A stretch of DNA of 64,000 nucleotides from assembly GCA_029858565.1 (NCBI GenBank), contig JAOUEV010000001.1, forward strand, positions 1-64,000, written 5' to 3'. Below, one piece after another: positions 18,264 through 27,730 of the stretch. This stretch comes from Nitrospirota bacterium (GTDB lineage: Bacteria; Nitrospirota; UBA9217). The notes below the pieces were generated by a model that was not told the DNA's origin, did no database searches, and saw only the letters and a program-made list of their open reading frames with translations. How positions within the stretch are numbered: position 1 is the first letter of the stretch; each line of letters opens with the position of its first letter. The translations under genes were made by a program, and so were the position numbers.

Positions 18264-19772
18264 ATGGCTGGAGAGCGGATACTAATTGTCGACGATGAGG
18301 AGATGATCCGTGATCTATGTGCTCATATCCTGATATCCGAAGGGTATAACGTTGTCGTCGCATCGTCGGGCGACGCGGCACTGGAGGAACTTGCTCGAAC
18401 GCCAGTTGACCTGGTGATCTCGGATATCAAAATGCCCGGCATGGACGGACTTGAACTGTTCGAGCGGGTCAAGAAACAAAAAACGGACATGGTGACCATC
18501 TTTATCACAGGTCACGGTACACTTGATACAGCGATCGAATCCATCATGCGCGGCGTTGAAGGGTTCGTGTTGAAGCCCTTTACCCAGGAGGAATTGGTCA
18601 CTGCCGTAGACCGCGCCGTTACCCGTTCACGCCTTCAAAAGGAAAATATCCGACTCAAGGCGCTGATCCCGCTATTTGAGATCAGCAAATTGCAGGTAAC
18701 AGAAATAGATCTGGCGCATCTATTCAGGATCATTACCGAGGTGCTTGTTCAGGAGTTTTCCGCTGATCGGGTCTCCCTGATGCTTGTGGACCATTCGGCG
18801 GGAAAGCTCATCATTCGCGCGTCTCACGGATTGCCGACCGACTTGGCACTTCAAGCGACTCGTAATTTCGGGGAAGGGATATCCGGACTGGTGCTCGATC
18901 GCAGAAGTCCGATTATAATCACAAAAGGAAAACATGATGATCCCGAGGTAAGGGCGGCCCTGAACACTGACGATATGCCATTATCGTCGATATCCGTCCC
19001 CCTAATCGGCAAGGATAAACCATTGGGTGTGTTGAACGTAAGCAAATTTACCGATCCTGAATTTACCACAAGCGATCTTCAGATCATCTCGATTCTTGCG
19101 AGCCAGGTTGTGGCTGCGATGGAGAATGCATCCCTTTATGAGGGGCTGCGGGATAGTTATTTCCGAACGGTACAAGCGCTGGTAGCGGCAGTAGAAGCCA
19201 AAGACCCCTATACTCGCTGGCACTCGACCAACGTAGCGAAGTACGCTGTTGCGATCGGACGCGAGATGGGTCTTACGCCTTCACAGCTTGAGGAGATTCA
19301 TATCGCATCGATACTTCATGACGTTGGCAAGATAGGGATCAGCGAACGCATCATCGGGAAGCCTGACCGATTGAGCCGTGAAGAGTTTGATATCATGAAA
19401 GATCATCCGGCGCATGGGATGAGGATACTTGAACCGATCGGTTTCGCTGTATCGATCATCAATGCTATTTATCAACATCATGAACGATATGATGGGAAGG
19501 GATATCCTCAGGGGCTCGCAGGCGATGGGATATCGTTATCCGCCCGTATCCTGAATGTCGCTGATACGATCGATGCTATGGTGTCTGAGCGCCCCTATCG
19601 CGGTTCCATAGCGATCGGAGCAGTGCTAGCCGAACTGGAGAAAGAATCAGGATTTCAGTTTGATCCTCTGATTGCTCAAAGTGCACGTAATCTTATTGAA
19701 AAGGGACTTCTCCGGTTAGGCATGCAAACATACGCCCAGCATGCCGCCGGACGTTCAGGACAAAATCCATGA
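18264..19772 (+). CDS. Response regulator with REC, GAF and HD-GYP domains
   Basis: A 502-residue protein. REC domain at about 1-120 with the phospho-accepting Asp in LVISDIKMPGMDG and Lys in VLKPF. A GAF domain spans about 150-300 (EFSADRVSLMLVDHSAGKLI, ISVPLIGKDKPLGVLNVS). HD-GYP domain at about 310-485, with ILHDVGKIGISERI and HHERYDGKGYPQGLAGDGI. HD-GYP enzymes hydrolyse cyclic di-GMP (some cGAMP) and all key residues appear present. It lies 36 bases after the sensor and overlaps the next kinase by four bases. The GAF ligand is unknown. Confidence 0.93.
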   Translation: MAGERILIVDDEEMIRDLCAHILISEGYNVVVASSGDAALEELARTPVDLVISDIKMPGMDGLELFERVKKQKTDMVTIFITGHGTLDTAIESIMRGVEGFVLKPFTQEELVTAVDRAVTRSRLQKENIRLKALIPLFEISKLQVTEIDLAHLFRIITEVLVQEFSADRVSLMLVDHSAGKLIIRASHGLPTDLALQATRNFGEGISGLVLDRRSPIIITKGKHDDPEVRAALNTDDMPLSSISVPLIGKDKPLGVLNVSKFTDPEFTTSDLQIISILASQVVAAMENASLYEGLRDSYFRTVQALVAAVEAKDPYTRWHSTNVAKYAVAIGREMGLTPSQLEEIHIASILHDVGKIGISERIIGKPDRLSREEFDIMKDHPAHGMRILEPIGFAVSIINAIYQHHERYDGKGYPQGLAGDGISLSARILNVADTIDAMVSERPYRGSIAIGAVLAELEKESGFQFDPLIAQSARNLIEKGLLRLGMQTYAQHAAGRSGQNP

Positions 19773-21481
19773 AACGTGTACGGCTGCGCTCCAAATTGGT
19801 CAAACGTCTATCAGCGTCATCAGGCAAGCCGACCGCGGTCCGTCATCTGTTTGACGATCGCGTGGCCGAAGAGAGCGCGCCCGGAAAAGTTGGGGCACTT
19901 GATCCTGTTCGTATCGGTACGGAAGATGAAGTCCTGTATCATCTTGGAAGCCTCTTGGATAGCGTGAAGACCGCGATCATCTCGCTGGATGGAGAAGGAC
20001 GGGTGCGAGTTTTCAATGCTGTGGCGGAGATGCTGTTTAATGTGCCGCGTCAGGCAGTTCTCGGGAAGCCGTTCGGCATTCTTGGGCGCATGGACTATTT
20101 CACCGAAAGCTCTATCCGGGCCCTTTGGGAGCGGCTTGCAGACGCAGTATGGGCAGCAGGTGCCGCACTTGACCTTGAATACGATCTTATTCGGCCAAAA
20201 GGTCAAAAAAGGGTAATTTTGTACAGCGTGTATCCGCTTGGGCGGCTCCCCTGGTCGGTGGGGAACGGTGTTGTGCTCATGCTTGAGGACATAACCCGGA
20301 AGAAGGAGATGGAAGAGCAGATAAGCGATGGTCGTAAGCGACTTCAGACAGTATTCGATGGCATAACCGATGGTATCCAGGTTGTTGACCGGGAATTCAG
20401 GATAACAGCAGTCAACAGGTCCATGACCGCCTTGGTTGGTGGCAATGTAGCAATCGGAAACCGATGCTATCGTTCCTGCGCGTCCAGCACTGAGGTTTGC
20501 GATGAGTGTCCGGCAGTCGAAACATTCCGGTCTGGTCAGCCTGCTTCGGTTGTCAAACGAATTCCCCGAAAGAACAAGTCGTTCTCGAATATTGGCGAAG
20601 ATCGAATTTACGAAATAAGTACATTTCCACTTCTCGACAGAGGAAATCGCGTTCTTCAGGTGGTGGAATATATCAAGGATGTGACCGAGCGGATTCTTTT
20701 GGCAGAGCGGCTGGAGCATTCTCGACGCCTGGCAGCCTTGGGAGAAATGGCCGCCCGGGTAGCGCATGAAGTGCGAAATCCTTTGAACGCGATCACTGGC
20801 GCGGCACATTATTTAGCCAGCGAGTATTCGCAGGACGGTACGATTCAGCAGTTCACAAGCTTGATTAAGCGTCAATCGGACCGTGTCGAGCAAGTCGCTT
20901 CTGATATCCTTCATGCAGCGAGACCGCTCCGGCTTAATCGAACAGCCGTAGATCTCACCGCTGTATTCGAATATGTGTTTACGACGCTTGACCATGCGAT
21001 CAGAGCGCAAGGGATCATCGTGCGGCATTCGTCTATCAAGGAACCGGTCATCATTCAGGCCGATGAGGTTCAGATAGAACAGGCAGCGATAAATATCGTG
21101 AAAAATGCGATAGAGGCAATGCCAGAAGGGGGTGTCCTGGCAGTTGAGACAACGATCTCAGCTGATGGCCGTTGGGGCATTGCTACGGTGGAGGACGACG
21201 GATGCGGAATCCGTCCTGAGGAACGGGAGAAGGTGTTTCAGGCCTTTTATACGACGAAGGCCCAGGGGACCGGGCTTGGTCTTTCGATTGTTGAAGGTGT
21301 TTTGAAGAATCATGGCGGGACCATTGCAATCGAGCAGCCATCGCATGCGGGGACCCGTATCACCATGCGACTTCCTGCAACGACAAACGAAATATCCCCG
21401 ATAGCGGGATCTGAGCATGTTCGTGACGGAATCGTTAGGGTATCCTTCGCGGAGCGCATCCGCTCCCGACGGCCGGCATAA
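19769..21481 (+). CDS. PAS-domain histidine kinase (soluble)
   Basis: A 570-residue kinase with no clear membrane segment. PAS 1 lies at about 55-170 and PAS 2 at about 190-310. PAS 2 contains a Cys group ([17 protein letters not shown]) that could bind a metal or sense redox state. The H-box [12 protein letters not shown] is intact. N-box ([14 protein letters not shown]), G1 (EDDGCGI) and G2 (GTGLGLSIV) follow. It overlaps the HD-GYP gene by ATGA and is followed after four bases by the NtrC-type gene, its likely partner. Confidence 0.93.
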   Translation: MKRVRLRSKLVKRLSASSGKPTAVRHLFDDRVAEESAPGKVGALDPVRIGTEDEVLYHLGSLLDSVKTAIISLDGEGRVRVFNAVAEMLFNVPRQAVLGKPFGILGRMDYFTESSIRALWERLADAVWAAGAALDLEYDLIRPKGQKRVILYSVYPLGRLPWSVGNGVVLMLEDITRKKEMEEQISDGRKRLQTVFDGITDGIQVVDREFRITAVNRSMTALVGGNVAIGNRCYRSCASSTEVCDECPAVETFRSGQPASVVKRIPRKNKSFSNIGEDRIYEISTFPLLDRGNRVLQVVEYIKDVTERILLAERLEHSRRLAALGEMAARVAHEVRNPLNAITGAAHYLASEYSQDGTIQQFTSLIKRQSDRVEQVASDILHAARPLRLNRTAVDLTAVFEYVFTTLDHAIRAQGIIVRHSSIKEPVIIQADEVQIEQAAINIVKNAIEAMPEGGVLAVETTISADGRWGIATVEDDGCGIRPEEREKVFQAFYTTKAQGTGLGLSIVEGVLKNHGGTIAIEQPSHAGTRITMRLPATTNEISPIAGSEHVRDGIVRVSFAERIRSRRPA

Positions 21482-21485
21482 CAAT

Positions 21486-22898
21486 ATGAAGCCATCCATT
21501 CTGATAGTAGACGATGAGCCCGATATCGTACTTGTGATGAGCGCGAACCTTCGCAAAGAAGGATATGATGTTGATACAGCGGGAGATGGTCTGGAGGCAC
21601 TCAAGAAGACCGAGGGGCGTGATTTTGACGTCATTATCGTCGACCACCAGATGCCTCATTTGACAGGGATGCAGTTCCTGCAGCGATTAAGGAACAGCGA
21701 TAATGCAGGGAACGGCCGCTCCGAAGTTCCGATCATTCTGATCACCGCCTATGGAACGATCGAGATGGCTGTTCAGGCCATGAAGGACGGCGCTTACAGC
21801 TACCTTACCAAACCTATCCGGTATGAAGAACTGAATCTCCAGGTCAAAAATGCAGTCGAACGCCATCGTCTGTCCCGTGAAGTGCAAAGCTTACGCAACG
21901 AGATGGAAGCGCGATATCGTTTTGGGAATATTATCGGTAGAAATCCCCGCATGCATGAGATCTTCCGCATTATCCCGACCGTGGCGGAAACCGACGCGAC
22001 CGTGCTTATTCATGGAGAGAGCGGGACCGGTAAAGAACTGATCGCTCACGCTATCCACTATAACAGCAGGAGAAAAGATAAGCCCTTTGTGGTAGTCAGC
22101 TGCTCGGCCCTGCCTGAAGCGCTATTGGAGAGCGAATTGTTCGGCCATGAAAAGGGGGCGTTCACCGGAGCGATCCGCCAGCGGATCGGAAGGTTCGAAA
22201 TGGCCGAAGGTGGAACTGTCTTTCTTGATGAAATAGGCGAGATGTCCATGTCGGTCCAGCAAAAACTTCTCCGAGTGCTCCAGGAGCGTGAAATTGAGCG
22301 TGTGGGAGGAAATCAAACGACGAAGGTCGATGTCCGGGTCATCGCAGCAACCCATCGGGATCTTCAGCAAGCCATGGAGGAGCGTATGTTCCGCCAGGAC
22401 CTATTTTACCGGTTGAACGTTGTACCGATCAAGCTTCCCCCATTGCGTGATCGACTGGATGACGTGCCGATGCTCGCTGCACATTTTGTGGATAAATATT
22501 GTGAAAAGAACAATAAGAAACGCAAGACCATCAGTAATGAGGCTCTCACGGCGCTCTGTTCCTACGGTTATCCCGGCAATGTCCGCGAATTAGAGAATAT
22601 CATCGAGCGCGCGGTGATCATGGAAAAAGGTGACGCAATCCTGCGCGGGGATCTGGGATTCCCACCCACGTCTCACAAAGATACCTCTGTGCCGATGGTG
22701 CGAGATCTGAATTCATTCAAAAAAATGAAGGCCGACGTGATCGCTCAGTTCGAGCGGGAATATCTCGGCCAAGTGCTCAAGATCTACAAGGGAAATATGA
22801 GCAGGTCCGCCCAGCATGCGGGGATGAACATAAAGAACTTTCATGAAAAGATGGCCCGTTACGGGATGAAACGAGAGGATTTTAAGGAAGAAGCATGA
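21486..22898 (+). CDS. NtrC-family sigma-54-dependent response regulator
   Basis: A 470-residue protein. REC domain at 1-120, with an Asp in [16 protein letters not shown]+ domain at about 150-390, with Walker [10 protein letters not shown], the sigma-54 contact motif GAFTGA, Walker [13 protein letters not shown] and an arginine-finger region [13 protein letters not shown] Fis-like helix-turn-helix forms the C terminus ([21 protein letters not shown]). The ORF track starts in the preceding gene; ATG 21486 follows that stop by four bases. It should switch on sigma-54 promoters in response to the PAS kinase. I found no good -24/-12 site inside the window. Confidence 0.94.
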   Translation: MKPSILIVDDEPDIVLVMSANLRKEGYDVDTAGDGLEALKKTEGRDFDVIIVDHQMPHLTGMQFLQRLRNSDNAGNGRSEVPIILITAYGTIEMAVQAMKDGAYSYLTKPIRYEELNLQVKNAVERHRLSREVQSLRNEMEARYRFGNIIGRNPRMHEIFRIIPTVAETDATVLIHGESGTGKELIAHAIHYNSRRKDKPFVVVSCSALPEALLESELFGHEKGAFTGAIRQRIGRFEMAEGGTVFLDEIGEMSMSVQQKLLRVLQEREIERVGGNQTTKVDVRVIAATHRDLQQAMEERMFRQDLFYRLNVVPIKLPPLRDRLDDVPMLAAHFVDKYCEKNNKKRKTISNEALTALCSYGYPGNVRELENIIERAVIMEKGDAILRGDLGFPPTSHKDTSVPMVRDLNSFKKMKADVIAQFEREYLGQVLKIYKGNMSRSAQHAGMNIKNFHEKMARYGMKREDFKEEA

Positions 22899-22930
22899 CC
22901 GGCATGCATGCTGCCGGGAAGGGAATGGTT

Positions 22931-23521
22931 TTATTGTGCTTCAGGCGTGGGACTGCAGGCAGTGGATGAAGAGGAGAGAAGCGGTTGTTTCATCTTCCTG
23001 CTGACCAAGGAAACCAAAAGGAGAAAGTGCAGAGAGAACATGATAGCATTGAACATGCGAGGCATCTTACCCAGGAGGTTCATCAGCGCCACGAGAGGAT
23101 AAAGCCACATGAGGACCCATCCTTCGCGTAAGGCAAAACAATAGGCTTCTTTTCCCGCTATTCCCGCAGTTCCAAAACATACCAATCCGATCCCCAGAAG
23201 GGCGACCGTAAGCGCATTTTCAGCAGCAACGAAATAGAGACCGATGACCTGAACAAAGAGTCCTGTAATTATCGCACCAAGAATGATCTTCTTGACCCAT
23301 GTTATCCAGACAATCAGATTAAACCCCGCTATCAACGCACCCAGTTCGAAGATCATGATGCCGATCGTATAAAAAGGATGACTGATCGGATAAAGTACCG
23401 CCAGTATTCCGGCACCCACGGCCTGCAAGACCAGTCCTGTTCGATAGGCTATCGCATTCTTTTTCCTCATGAGCACACCAGCGCTCAATGGTTGTTCTGT
23501 AGGGGTTGTTTGTGAGTTCAT
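22931..23521 (-). CDS. Predicted integral membrane protein, unknown function
   Basis: A 196-residue protein with about six hydrophobic segments (AVGAGILAVLYPI, IGIMIFELGALIAG, ILGAIITGLFVQVIGL, ALLGIGLVCFGTAGIAG and two more). It includes a KEAYCFALREGW segment and a Ser-rich C terminus. It vaguely recalls the DUF2301 group of bacterial membrane proteins, but I cannot confirm this. It runs opposite to the sensory operon and has no obvious partner. Confidence 0.75.
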   Translation of the reverse strand: MNSQTTPTEQPLSAGVLMRKKNAIAYRTGLVLQAVGAGILAVLYPISHPFYTIGIMIFELGALIAGFNLIVWITWVKKIILGAIITGLFVQVIGLYFVAAENALTVALLGIGLVCFGTAGIAGKEAYCFALREGWVLMWLYPLVALMNLLGKMPRMFNAIMFSLHFLLLVSLVSRKMKQPLLSSSSTACSPTPEAQ

Positions 23522-23741
23522 GGCACTTTATATAGCACGCGTACCGGTGTGTATGCAAGATAAAATCGTATGCCGGTGCTGGCAGAAGACCCTGTCAGGA
23601 TTTAAAGCACCTTGATCAAGACCAGAAGAGGCAATATGATTGAAGGCCTTCGGACAATATTTGTTGCAATACTTAGAAACTCAAACATGGATAATAACAC
23701 TATTGGTAATTGTAATTTTGAGCTCAAAAGGTAGAAACATC

Positions 23742-23770
23742 TTGACTAAAAAATAGAATTTTGTTATAGT
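23742..23770 (+). promoter_or_regulatory. Sigma-70 promoter upstream of the porin gene
   Basis: TTGACT at 23742-23747 and TATAGT at 23765-23770 are separated by 17 bases. The predicted start near 23777 leaves an about 340-base untranslated leader before the porin. Confidence 0.65.
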
Positions 23771-24074
23771 CAGCGCAAATTTCGCTGCATTATTACTGTC
23801 TTCTTTGCGAAATTTTATGGCAGACGGAGCGGCTGTATCCACCATGTGCCAAATATGACATCTACTGTCCGAGATCACTCATCGAATCACCTCATTTCCC
23901 CAACATCCACTGCCGGGATCCCGGAGCGGATGTTTCGAACCATGCTCCTCGCACTTTTCCGTTTTTTTAAGTTAATGCTGCGAACGCTTTGAAGAAAGGG
24001 GGGATGCTGGAAATCGTTTTTCCGGATCAAGTTTATGGTTTCACCGTTGCATGAATAACGCCAATGGTATCGCC

Positions 24075-24091
24075 TACTCCATCGAGGAGTA
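24075..24091 (+). promoter_or_regulatory. Small hairpin in the porin 5' leader
   Basis: TACTCC and GGAGTA pair across ATCGA, just before the AGGGAGGAT ribosome-binding site of the porin gene. The right arm resembles a Shine-Dalgarno sequence, so a role in mRNA stability or ribosome loading is conceivable. Confidence 0.35.
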
Positions 24092-24115
24092 AAACTACTT
24101 TAGGGAGGATAAACG

Positions 24116-25348
24116 ATGAAGAAGTTTCTCGCACTATTTGCAGTACTGGCGCTGACCATGGTCAGCTCAGCCGCGTTCGCTGAAGTATCGGTCAGCGGCA
24201 GCATCGACATCCGCAATCTGTCAACCAACAATGCTTCGGACATGAATTCTGACAAATCGGACGAGAACCGCACCACCCAGGAGCGTATCCGCATCAATGT
24301 GGACGCGAAGCACGAGGGTGTGAAAGGACGGGTCACCCTGGAAAACGACTGGTATGTCTGGGGTTCGGCGACCAACGGCTGGGCCGGGTCCGCCGTCGAG
24401 AGCAAGAGCGGTGCACTGACGATTCGTGAGGGCTGGATCGATTTCAGCATGCCCTTCGGTATGCCTGGCCACGTCAAGGTCGGCCATCAGATGCTGCAGC
24501 TTGGCAATGGCTGGTTCTTCCGCGCCAACAAGTACGGCTCCGATGCCTGGCTAATCGGCTTCCCTGGCAAGAATACCTTCGCGTTCGTTGACGTGAAGGC
24601 TGCCGAGGGTCTCAACGCTGGTTCCGACGACGTTGATGCCTATGTGCTGCTCGACACCTACAAGATCGATGACAAGAGCTCCGTCGGCGCCTATTTCGTG
24701 CGCGTGATGGATCGCCAGGGCAAATTCATGGCTGGTGGCGGCGCGGATGCTGAGGGGACCCTCGATACGATCGGCCTGCACTACAATGGCATGGTTGGCC
24801 CGCTGAAGCTGGCTGCTGAGTTTGACATGCAGAGTGGCGAGGCTGATCCGGGTGCTGGCGCCGCAACGACGGATCTGTCCGGCAAGCAGATCATAGTTCA
24901 GGCCAGCATGCCGCTGGATGCGCTGACGATCAACGCGACCTTTGCCATGGGCAGCGGCGACGACGCGACCACGGCTGAGGAAGAGGGCATCACGGTGGCG
25001 CTGGACAAAGATCCGCACTATACCTTCGTCTATGAGTACTTCACGAAGACCGCTGCGGGCGCGACGAACACGGGCTTCGCGAACACCACTGCCATGAACC
25101 TCGGCGCTTCCTACAAGGTCTCCGGCAATGTGACCGTGGCCCTCGACTACTGGATGCTGACCGCGACCGAGGTTGGCGCAGGTGTTGATGATGAGGTCGG
25201 CTCGGAAATCGATGCCAAGATCCTCTGGAAGCTGAATGACAACCTTTCCTGGAACTGGTCACTCGGCCGCTTCATGCCGGGCAAGTTCTATGGCGCGAAT
25301 CCGGATGATGTTGATGCAGTCCAGGGTATCCTGAGCTACAAGTTCTAA
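24116..25348 (+). CDS. Outer-membrane beta-barrel porin-like protein
   Basis: A 410-residue protein with a 22-residue signal peptide (cleavage after AAFA). Alternating hydrophobic strands and acidic loops follow, ending in LSYKF with the terminal Phe that marks Bam-assembled barrels. Segments such as TQERIRINVDAKHEGVKGRV and HVKVGHQMLQLGNGW fit a general porin. Strong codon bias towards GC-ending codons, a GGGAGGAT ribosome-binding site, a monocistronic layout and a strong terminator suggest high expression. Substrate specificity cannot be inferred. Confidence 0.88.
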   Translation: MKKFLALFAVLALTMVSSAAFAEVSVSGSIDIRNLSTNNASDMNSDKSDENRTTQERIRINVDAKHEGVKGRVTLENDWYVWGSATNGWAGSAVESKSGALTIREGWIDFSMPFGMPGHVKVGHQMLQLGNGWFFRANKYGSDAWLIGFPGKNTFAFVDVKAAEGLNAGSDDVDAYVLLDTYKIDDKSSVGAYFVRVMDRQGKFMAGGGADAEGTLDTIGLHYNGMVGPLKLAAEFDMQSGEADPGAGAATTDLSGKQIIVQASMPLDALTINATFAMGSGDDATTAEEEGITVALDKDPHYTFVYEYFTKTAAGATNTGFANTTAMNLGASYKVSGNVTVALDYWMLTATEVGAGVDDEVGSEIDAKILWKLNDNLSWNWSLGRFMPGKFYGANPDDVDAVQGILSYKF

Positions 25349-25399
25349 GATTCAATTGTCCTTGAGTGCGAGTCTGCGCTCATAGATAACGTTTGACCG

Positions 25400-25435
25400 A
25401 TCCCCCGGGCAGTTATTGCCCGGGGGATATTTTTT
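25400..25435 (+). terminator. Intrinsic terminator after the porin gene
   Basis: ATCCCCCGGGCA and TGCCCGGGGGAT form a perfect 12-bp stem with loop GTTAT, followed by ATTTTTT. Confidence 0.95.
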
Positions 25436-25737
25436 ACTTGCGCTCCTGTCGTCGGTAAGAACAACACTGTTGATAGCAGAACATATGTCCATTGCCCTGG
25501 TAGCGGGAGTTTGCGCGCATTTGTGCGTATAAGGAAATAGGGTCTATTGGGAAGTCGAATAGCTGGGATGTTAATTTGTAGCGAATTGCTCTAAAACAAT
25601 GAGTGATGTAACAGCGGTTCATATCTTGTTGTGAAATTTAACAATATGTATTCTTCGGAAGTATAAAAATTATAGCGAGCGGCTTATGTATGGTGTATGA
25701 TTGCAGGGTAATACTACTACACAGGAGGGAAAATATA
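25436..25737. other. Intergenic region before the small barrel protein
   Basis: About 300 bases with no supported gene. A possible promoter lies at 25626-25654. Otherwise I see only AT-rich sequence. Confidence 0.5.
25626..25654 (+). promoter_or_regulatory. Possible sigma-70 promoter for the small barrel protein
   Basis: TTGTTG and TATTCT with a 17-base spacer, about 80 bases upstream of the start codon. The boxes are only moderate matches. Confidence 0.35.
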
Positions 25738-26295
25738 ATGAAAAAGGGATTATTGTTTCTGCTCGCAGGTCTTATAGTTGTGGTGATGTCGGGAAGCGCT
25801 TTTGCCGCCAACAGTCTGAACAGCGGATCCAAAGCGATCAGCGTGGGGATGGGTGACAATATTTTCAGCCATAAGGCAATTCCGAACGTAGATGCAGTGA
25901 TCAATGATGTTGTGGATATCAGCGGCCGGTTCATGGTTTCCAACGATGTGGCTCTGTACGGCGGTTTCGGCCTGCAGACAGACGGCGGTGATGCTGACGG
26001 CACCTATCTCAGCCTGACTGTCGGTTTTAGAAAGTACACAAAGGTTGCGGACCTCGCGCCGTTCGTTGCTGCTCAGCTTTCCTATATCACGGTGAAATCT
26101 GATCCGAATATCGTCGACCTGAGCGTCATCGATGCAGCGTGTCTCTTTGGCGCGGAGTATTTTCTCGGCGCGCAGTTCAGCTTCGAAGGAGCCGTGGGCG
26201 TCGGCATCGGCCAGTACAGCAACGATCTTAATAATGCTGATGACACCTACTTCGGCACACGCACCGTCGGTGTCCGTGCGAATTTCTACTTCTAA
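25738..26295 (+). CDS. Small secreted beta-barrel outer-membrane protein, unknown function
   Basis: A 185-residue protein with signal peptide MKKGLLFLLAGLIVVVMSGS ending in AFA. Strand-like repeats follow (LYGGFGLQTDGGDADG, TYLSLTVGFRK, QFSFEGAVGVGIG), ending in RANFYF with a terminal Phe. Size and pattern fit an eight-stranded OmpX/OmpA-like barrel. ATG 25738 has a clear ACAGGAGGG upstream; the longer track start is not needed. Confidence 0.82.
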   Translation: MKKGLLFLLAGLIVVVMSGSAFAANSLNSGSKAISVGMGDNIFSHKAIPNVDAVINDVVDISGRFMVSNDVALYGGFGLQTDGGDADGTYLSLTVGFRKYTKVADLAPFVAAQLSYITVKSDPNIVDLSVIDAACLFGAEYFLGAQFSFEGAVGVGIGQYSNDLNNADDTYFGTRTVGVRANFYF

Positions 26296-26380
26296 TCCAG
26301 GAGGTTGTTCTGTCACTGCTTCTTGAGAAATATTCGAAAGTTGATGATGATCGAAGCGGTGCACGGATGAGGGAGACTCT

Positions 26381-26698
26381 ATGCCGAAGATAATTTATAT
26401 ACATATTGTTATTGCCTTTGTCGCGCTTGGATTGCTGTTGGGTTGCGGCAGTGGAGATAAAGGCCCGGTGGGTCGTGTAGCACCGCAGGAGCTGGTAAGC
26501 GGCGCATCGGGAACAGGAGATGGTCTCGGAGGCGGTGGCGGAGGAACCGGTGCATGTGTCGCGCAGGGAGCTTGTGTAAATAACATGGATGCAGGAACTT
26601 GTGTGAACAATGGTGGTCAGTTTTATAACGGTACTACATGCCAGAATCTTGGTTTTACAAACTGTCAAAACGTACAAGGTACAGTAGTCTGTTTCTAA
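26381..26698 (+). CDS. Small Gly- and Cys-rich lipoprotein, unknown function
   Basis: A 105-residue protein with a lipoprotein signal ending LLLGC (Cys22). A Gly-rich linker (GDGLGGGGGGTG) leads to a compact C-terminal domain with six Cys, spaced as CVAQGAC, C, C, C and VVCF. The paired Cys suggest disulphides in the periplasm or on the cell surface. AGGGAG lies upstream of the ATG. I do not recognise the family. Confidence 0.7.
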   Translation: MPKIIYIHIVIAFVALGLLLGCGSGDKGPVGRVAPQELVSGASGTGDGLGGGGGGTGACVAQGACVNNMDAGTCVNNGGQFYNGTTCQNLGFTNCQNVQGTVVCF

Positions 26699-26724
26699 GC
26701 ATCAAAGACCGATATCAGAAAATG

Positions 26725-26759
26725 AAAAACACCGGAGCGGTGTAAGCTCCGGTGTTTTT
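26725..26759. terminator. Bidirectional terminator between convergent genes
   Basis: AAAAACACCGGAGC and GCTCCGGTGTTTTT form a perfect 14-bp stem with a seven-base loop. The A and T runs at both ends let it work on both strands, for the lipoprotein gene and for folD. Confidence 0.93.
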
Positions 26760-26818
26760 CTATTCAAGAGTGGTACGGACATGTACTGATGGAAGGTGAC
26801 GAGAGAAGCAGGTGAGTA

Positions 26819-27670
26819 TCAGGGATTCTGAAGCTTCGCGGCTTTCACCACATGCTTGAGCAGTACCCGCGTGGTCACGGTACCAACGCCTCCCGGAACC
26901 GGTGTGATCGCGCCGGCCACTTCCTTGGCAGGCTCCGTATCCACGTCTCCCACAAACTTGTCTCCTTCGGGATTAATGCCCACATCCATGACCGTCGCGC
27001 CTGCCTTGATATAGTCCTTGGAGATCATTTTTGCCTTCCCAATAGCGGCAACGAGAACATCTGCACGCCGGCAGACTGCAGGCAGGTCCTTTGTCCTTGA
27101 GTGGCAGACCGTGACCGTACAGTTCTCTCCGAGGAGAAGCATTGACATGGGCTTGCCCACGACCATCGAACGTCCGATGACCACGGCTTCTTTTCCAGAC
27201 AGGGGGATTTCGTAGAACTTCAGCATTTCCATGACAGCCTGGGGGGTCGCCGGCGGGAATCCGGTGAGGTCACCTGCCATGATCTTTCCCGCGTTCACGG
27301 GATTGAAACAGTCCACGTCCTTTTCCGGGGCAAGGATATATTTGACCACATCCTCGCTGATCTGCCTGGGGAGAGGCCGCATCACAATAATCCCGTGGAT
27401 TGCCCGATCGTTGTTCCTGTCCCGAACAGTCTTTACGAACTCATCCTGGCTCATAGTTCCCGGCAACTGCTCGATCTCGCAGCCGATGCCGCTCTTTTCA
27501 GCCATTTTTTTTGCACTGTTAGCGTAGTACAGCGAGTCGGGAGCATCTCCCGCTATCATGATCCTGAGCGTGGGATTTACTCCCTTTCCTTTCAACGCCT
27601 GGACCTCGGACTGGATATCCTGGTCCAGTTTCTGCGCCACTTCCTTGCCGGTCAATAATTTTGCCGCCAT
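26819..27670 (-). CDS. folD: Divergent methylene-tetrahydrofolate dehydrogenase (FolD family)
   Basis: A 283-residue FolD-family protein. The NAD(P)-binding half is well conserved: VVIGRSMVVGKPMSMLL, TVCHSRT, MDVGIN and AITPVPGGVGTVT. The active site is not: the family pattern YVxxK reads YANSA here, so the catalytic Lys (Lys56 in human MTHFD1) is Ala53. The VQLPL Gln (Gln100) is Met97. The Asp of EKDVD (Asp120) is kept. In the human enzyme Lys56 and Gln100 are needed for cyclohydrolase activity. The neighbour upstream in the operon is an FchA-type cyclohydrolase, so this protein may act as dehydrogenase only. Confidence 0.92.
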   Translation of the reverse strand: MAAKLLTGKEVAQKLDQDIQSEVQALKGKGVNPTLRIMIAGDAPDSLYYANSAKKMAEKSGIGCEIEQLPGTMSQDEFVKTVRDRNNDRAIHGIIVMRPLPRQISEDVVKYILAPEKDVDCFNPVNAGKIMAGDLTGFPPATPQAVMEMLKFYEIPLSGKEAVVIGRSMVVGKPMSMLLLGENCTVTVCHSRTKDLPAVCRRADVLVAAIGKAKMISKDYIKAGATVMDVGINPEGDKFVGDVDTEPAKEVAGAITPVPGGVGTVTTRVLLKHVVKAAKLQNP

Positions 27671-27730
27671 GTCTATGACTCCTTCTTAACAAGTATGTGC
27701 GAACATAGGTTCGGAGAACGGTGAAGCAGG

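Larger units (their letters stand above)
23522..24115. other. Intergenic region and long leader before the porin gene
   Basis: About 590 bases without a supported gene. It contains a good sigma-70 promoter at 23742-23770, a 12-bp palindrome CCGGGATCCCGG at 23913-23924, and a small hairpin by the porin start. The frame at 23681 on the - strand has no support. Confidence 0.6.

Noticed and set aside
23681-23878. 65-residue ORF on the - strand in the porin upstream region
   Set aside because: It overlaps the predicted porin promoter and has no start signal or protein-like pattern.
23913-23924. Palindrome CCGGGATCCCGG in the porin leader as an operator
   Set aside because: Only a short perfect palindrome of restriction-site type, with no position relative to the promoter that supports regulation.
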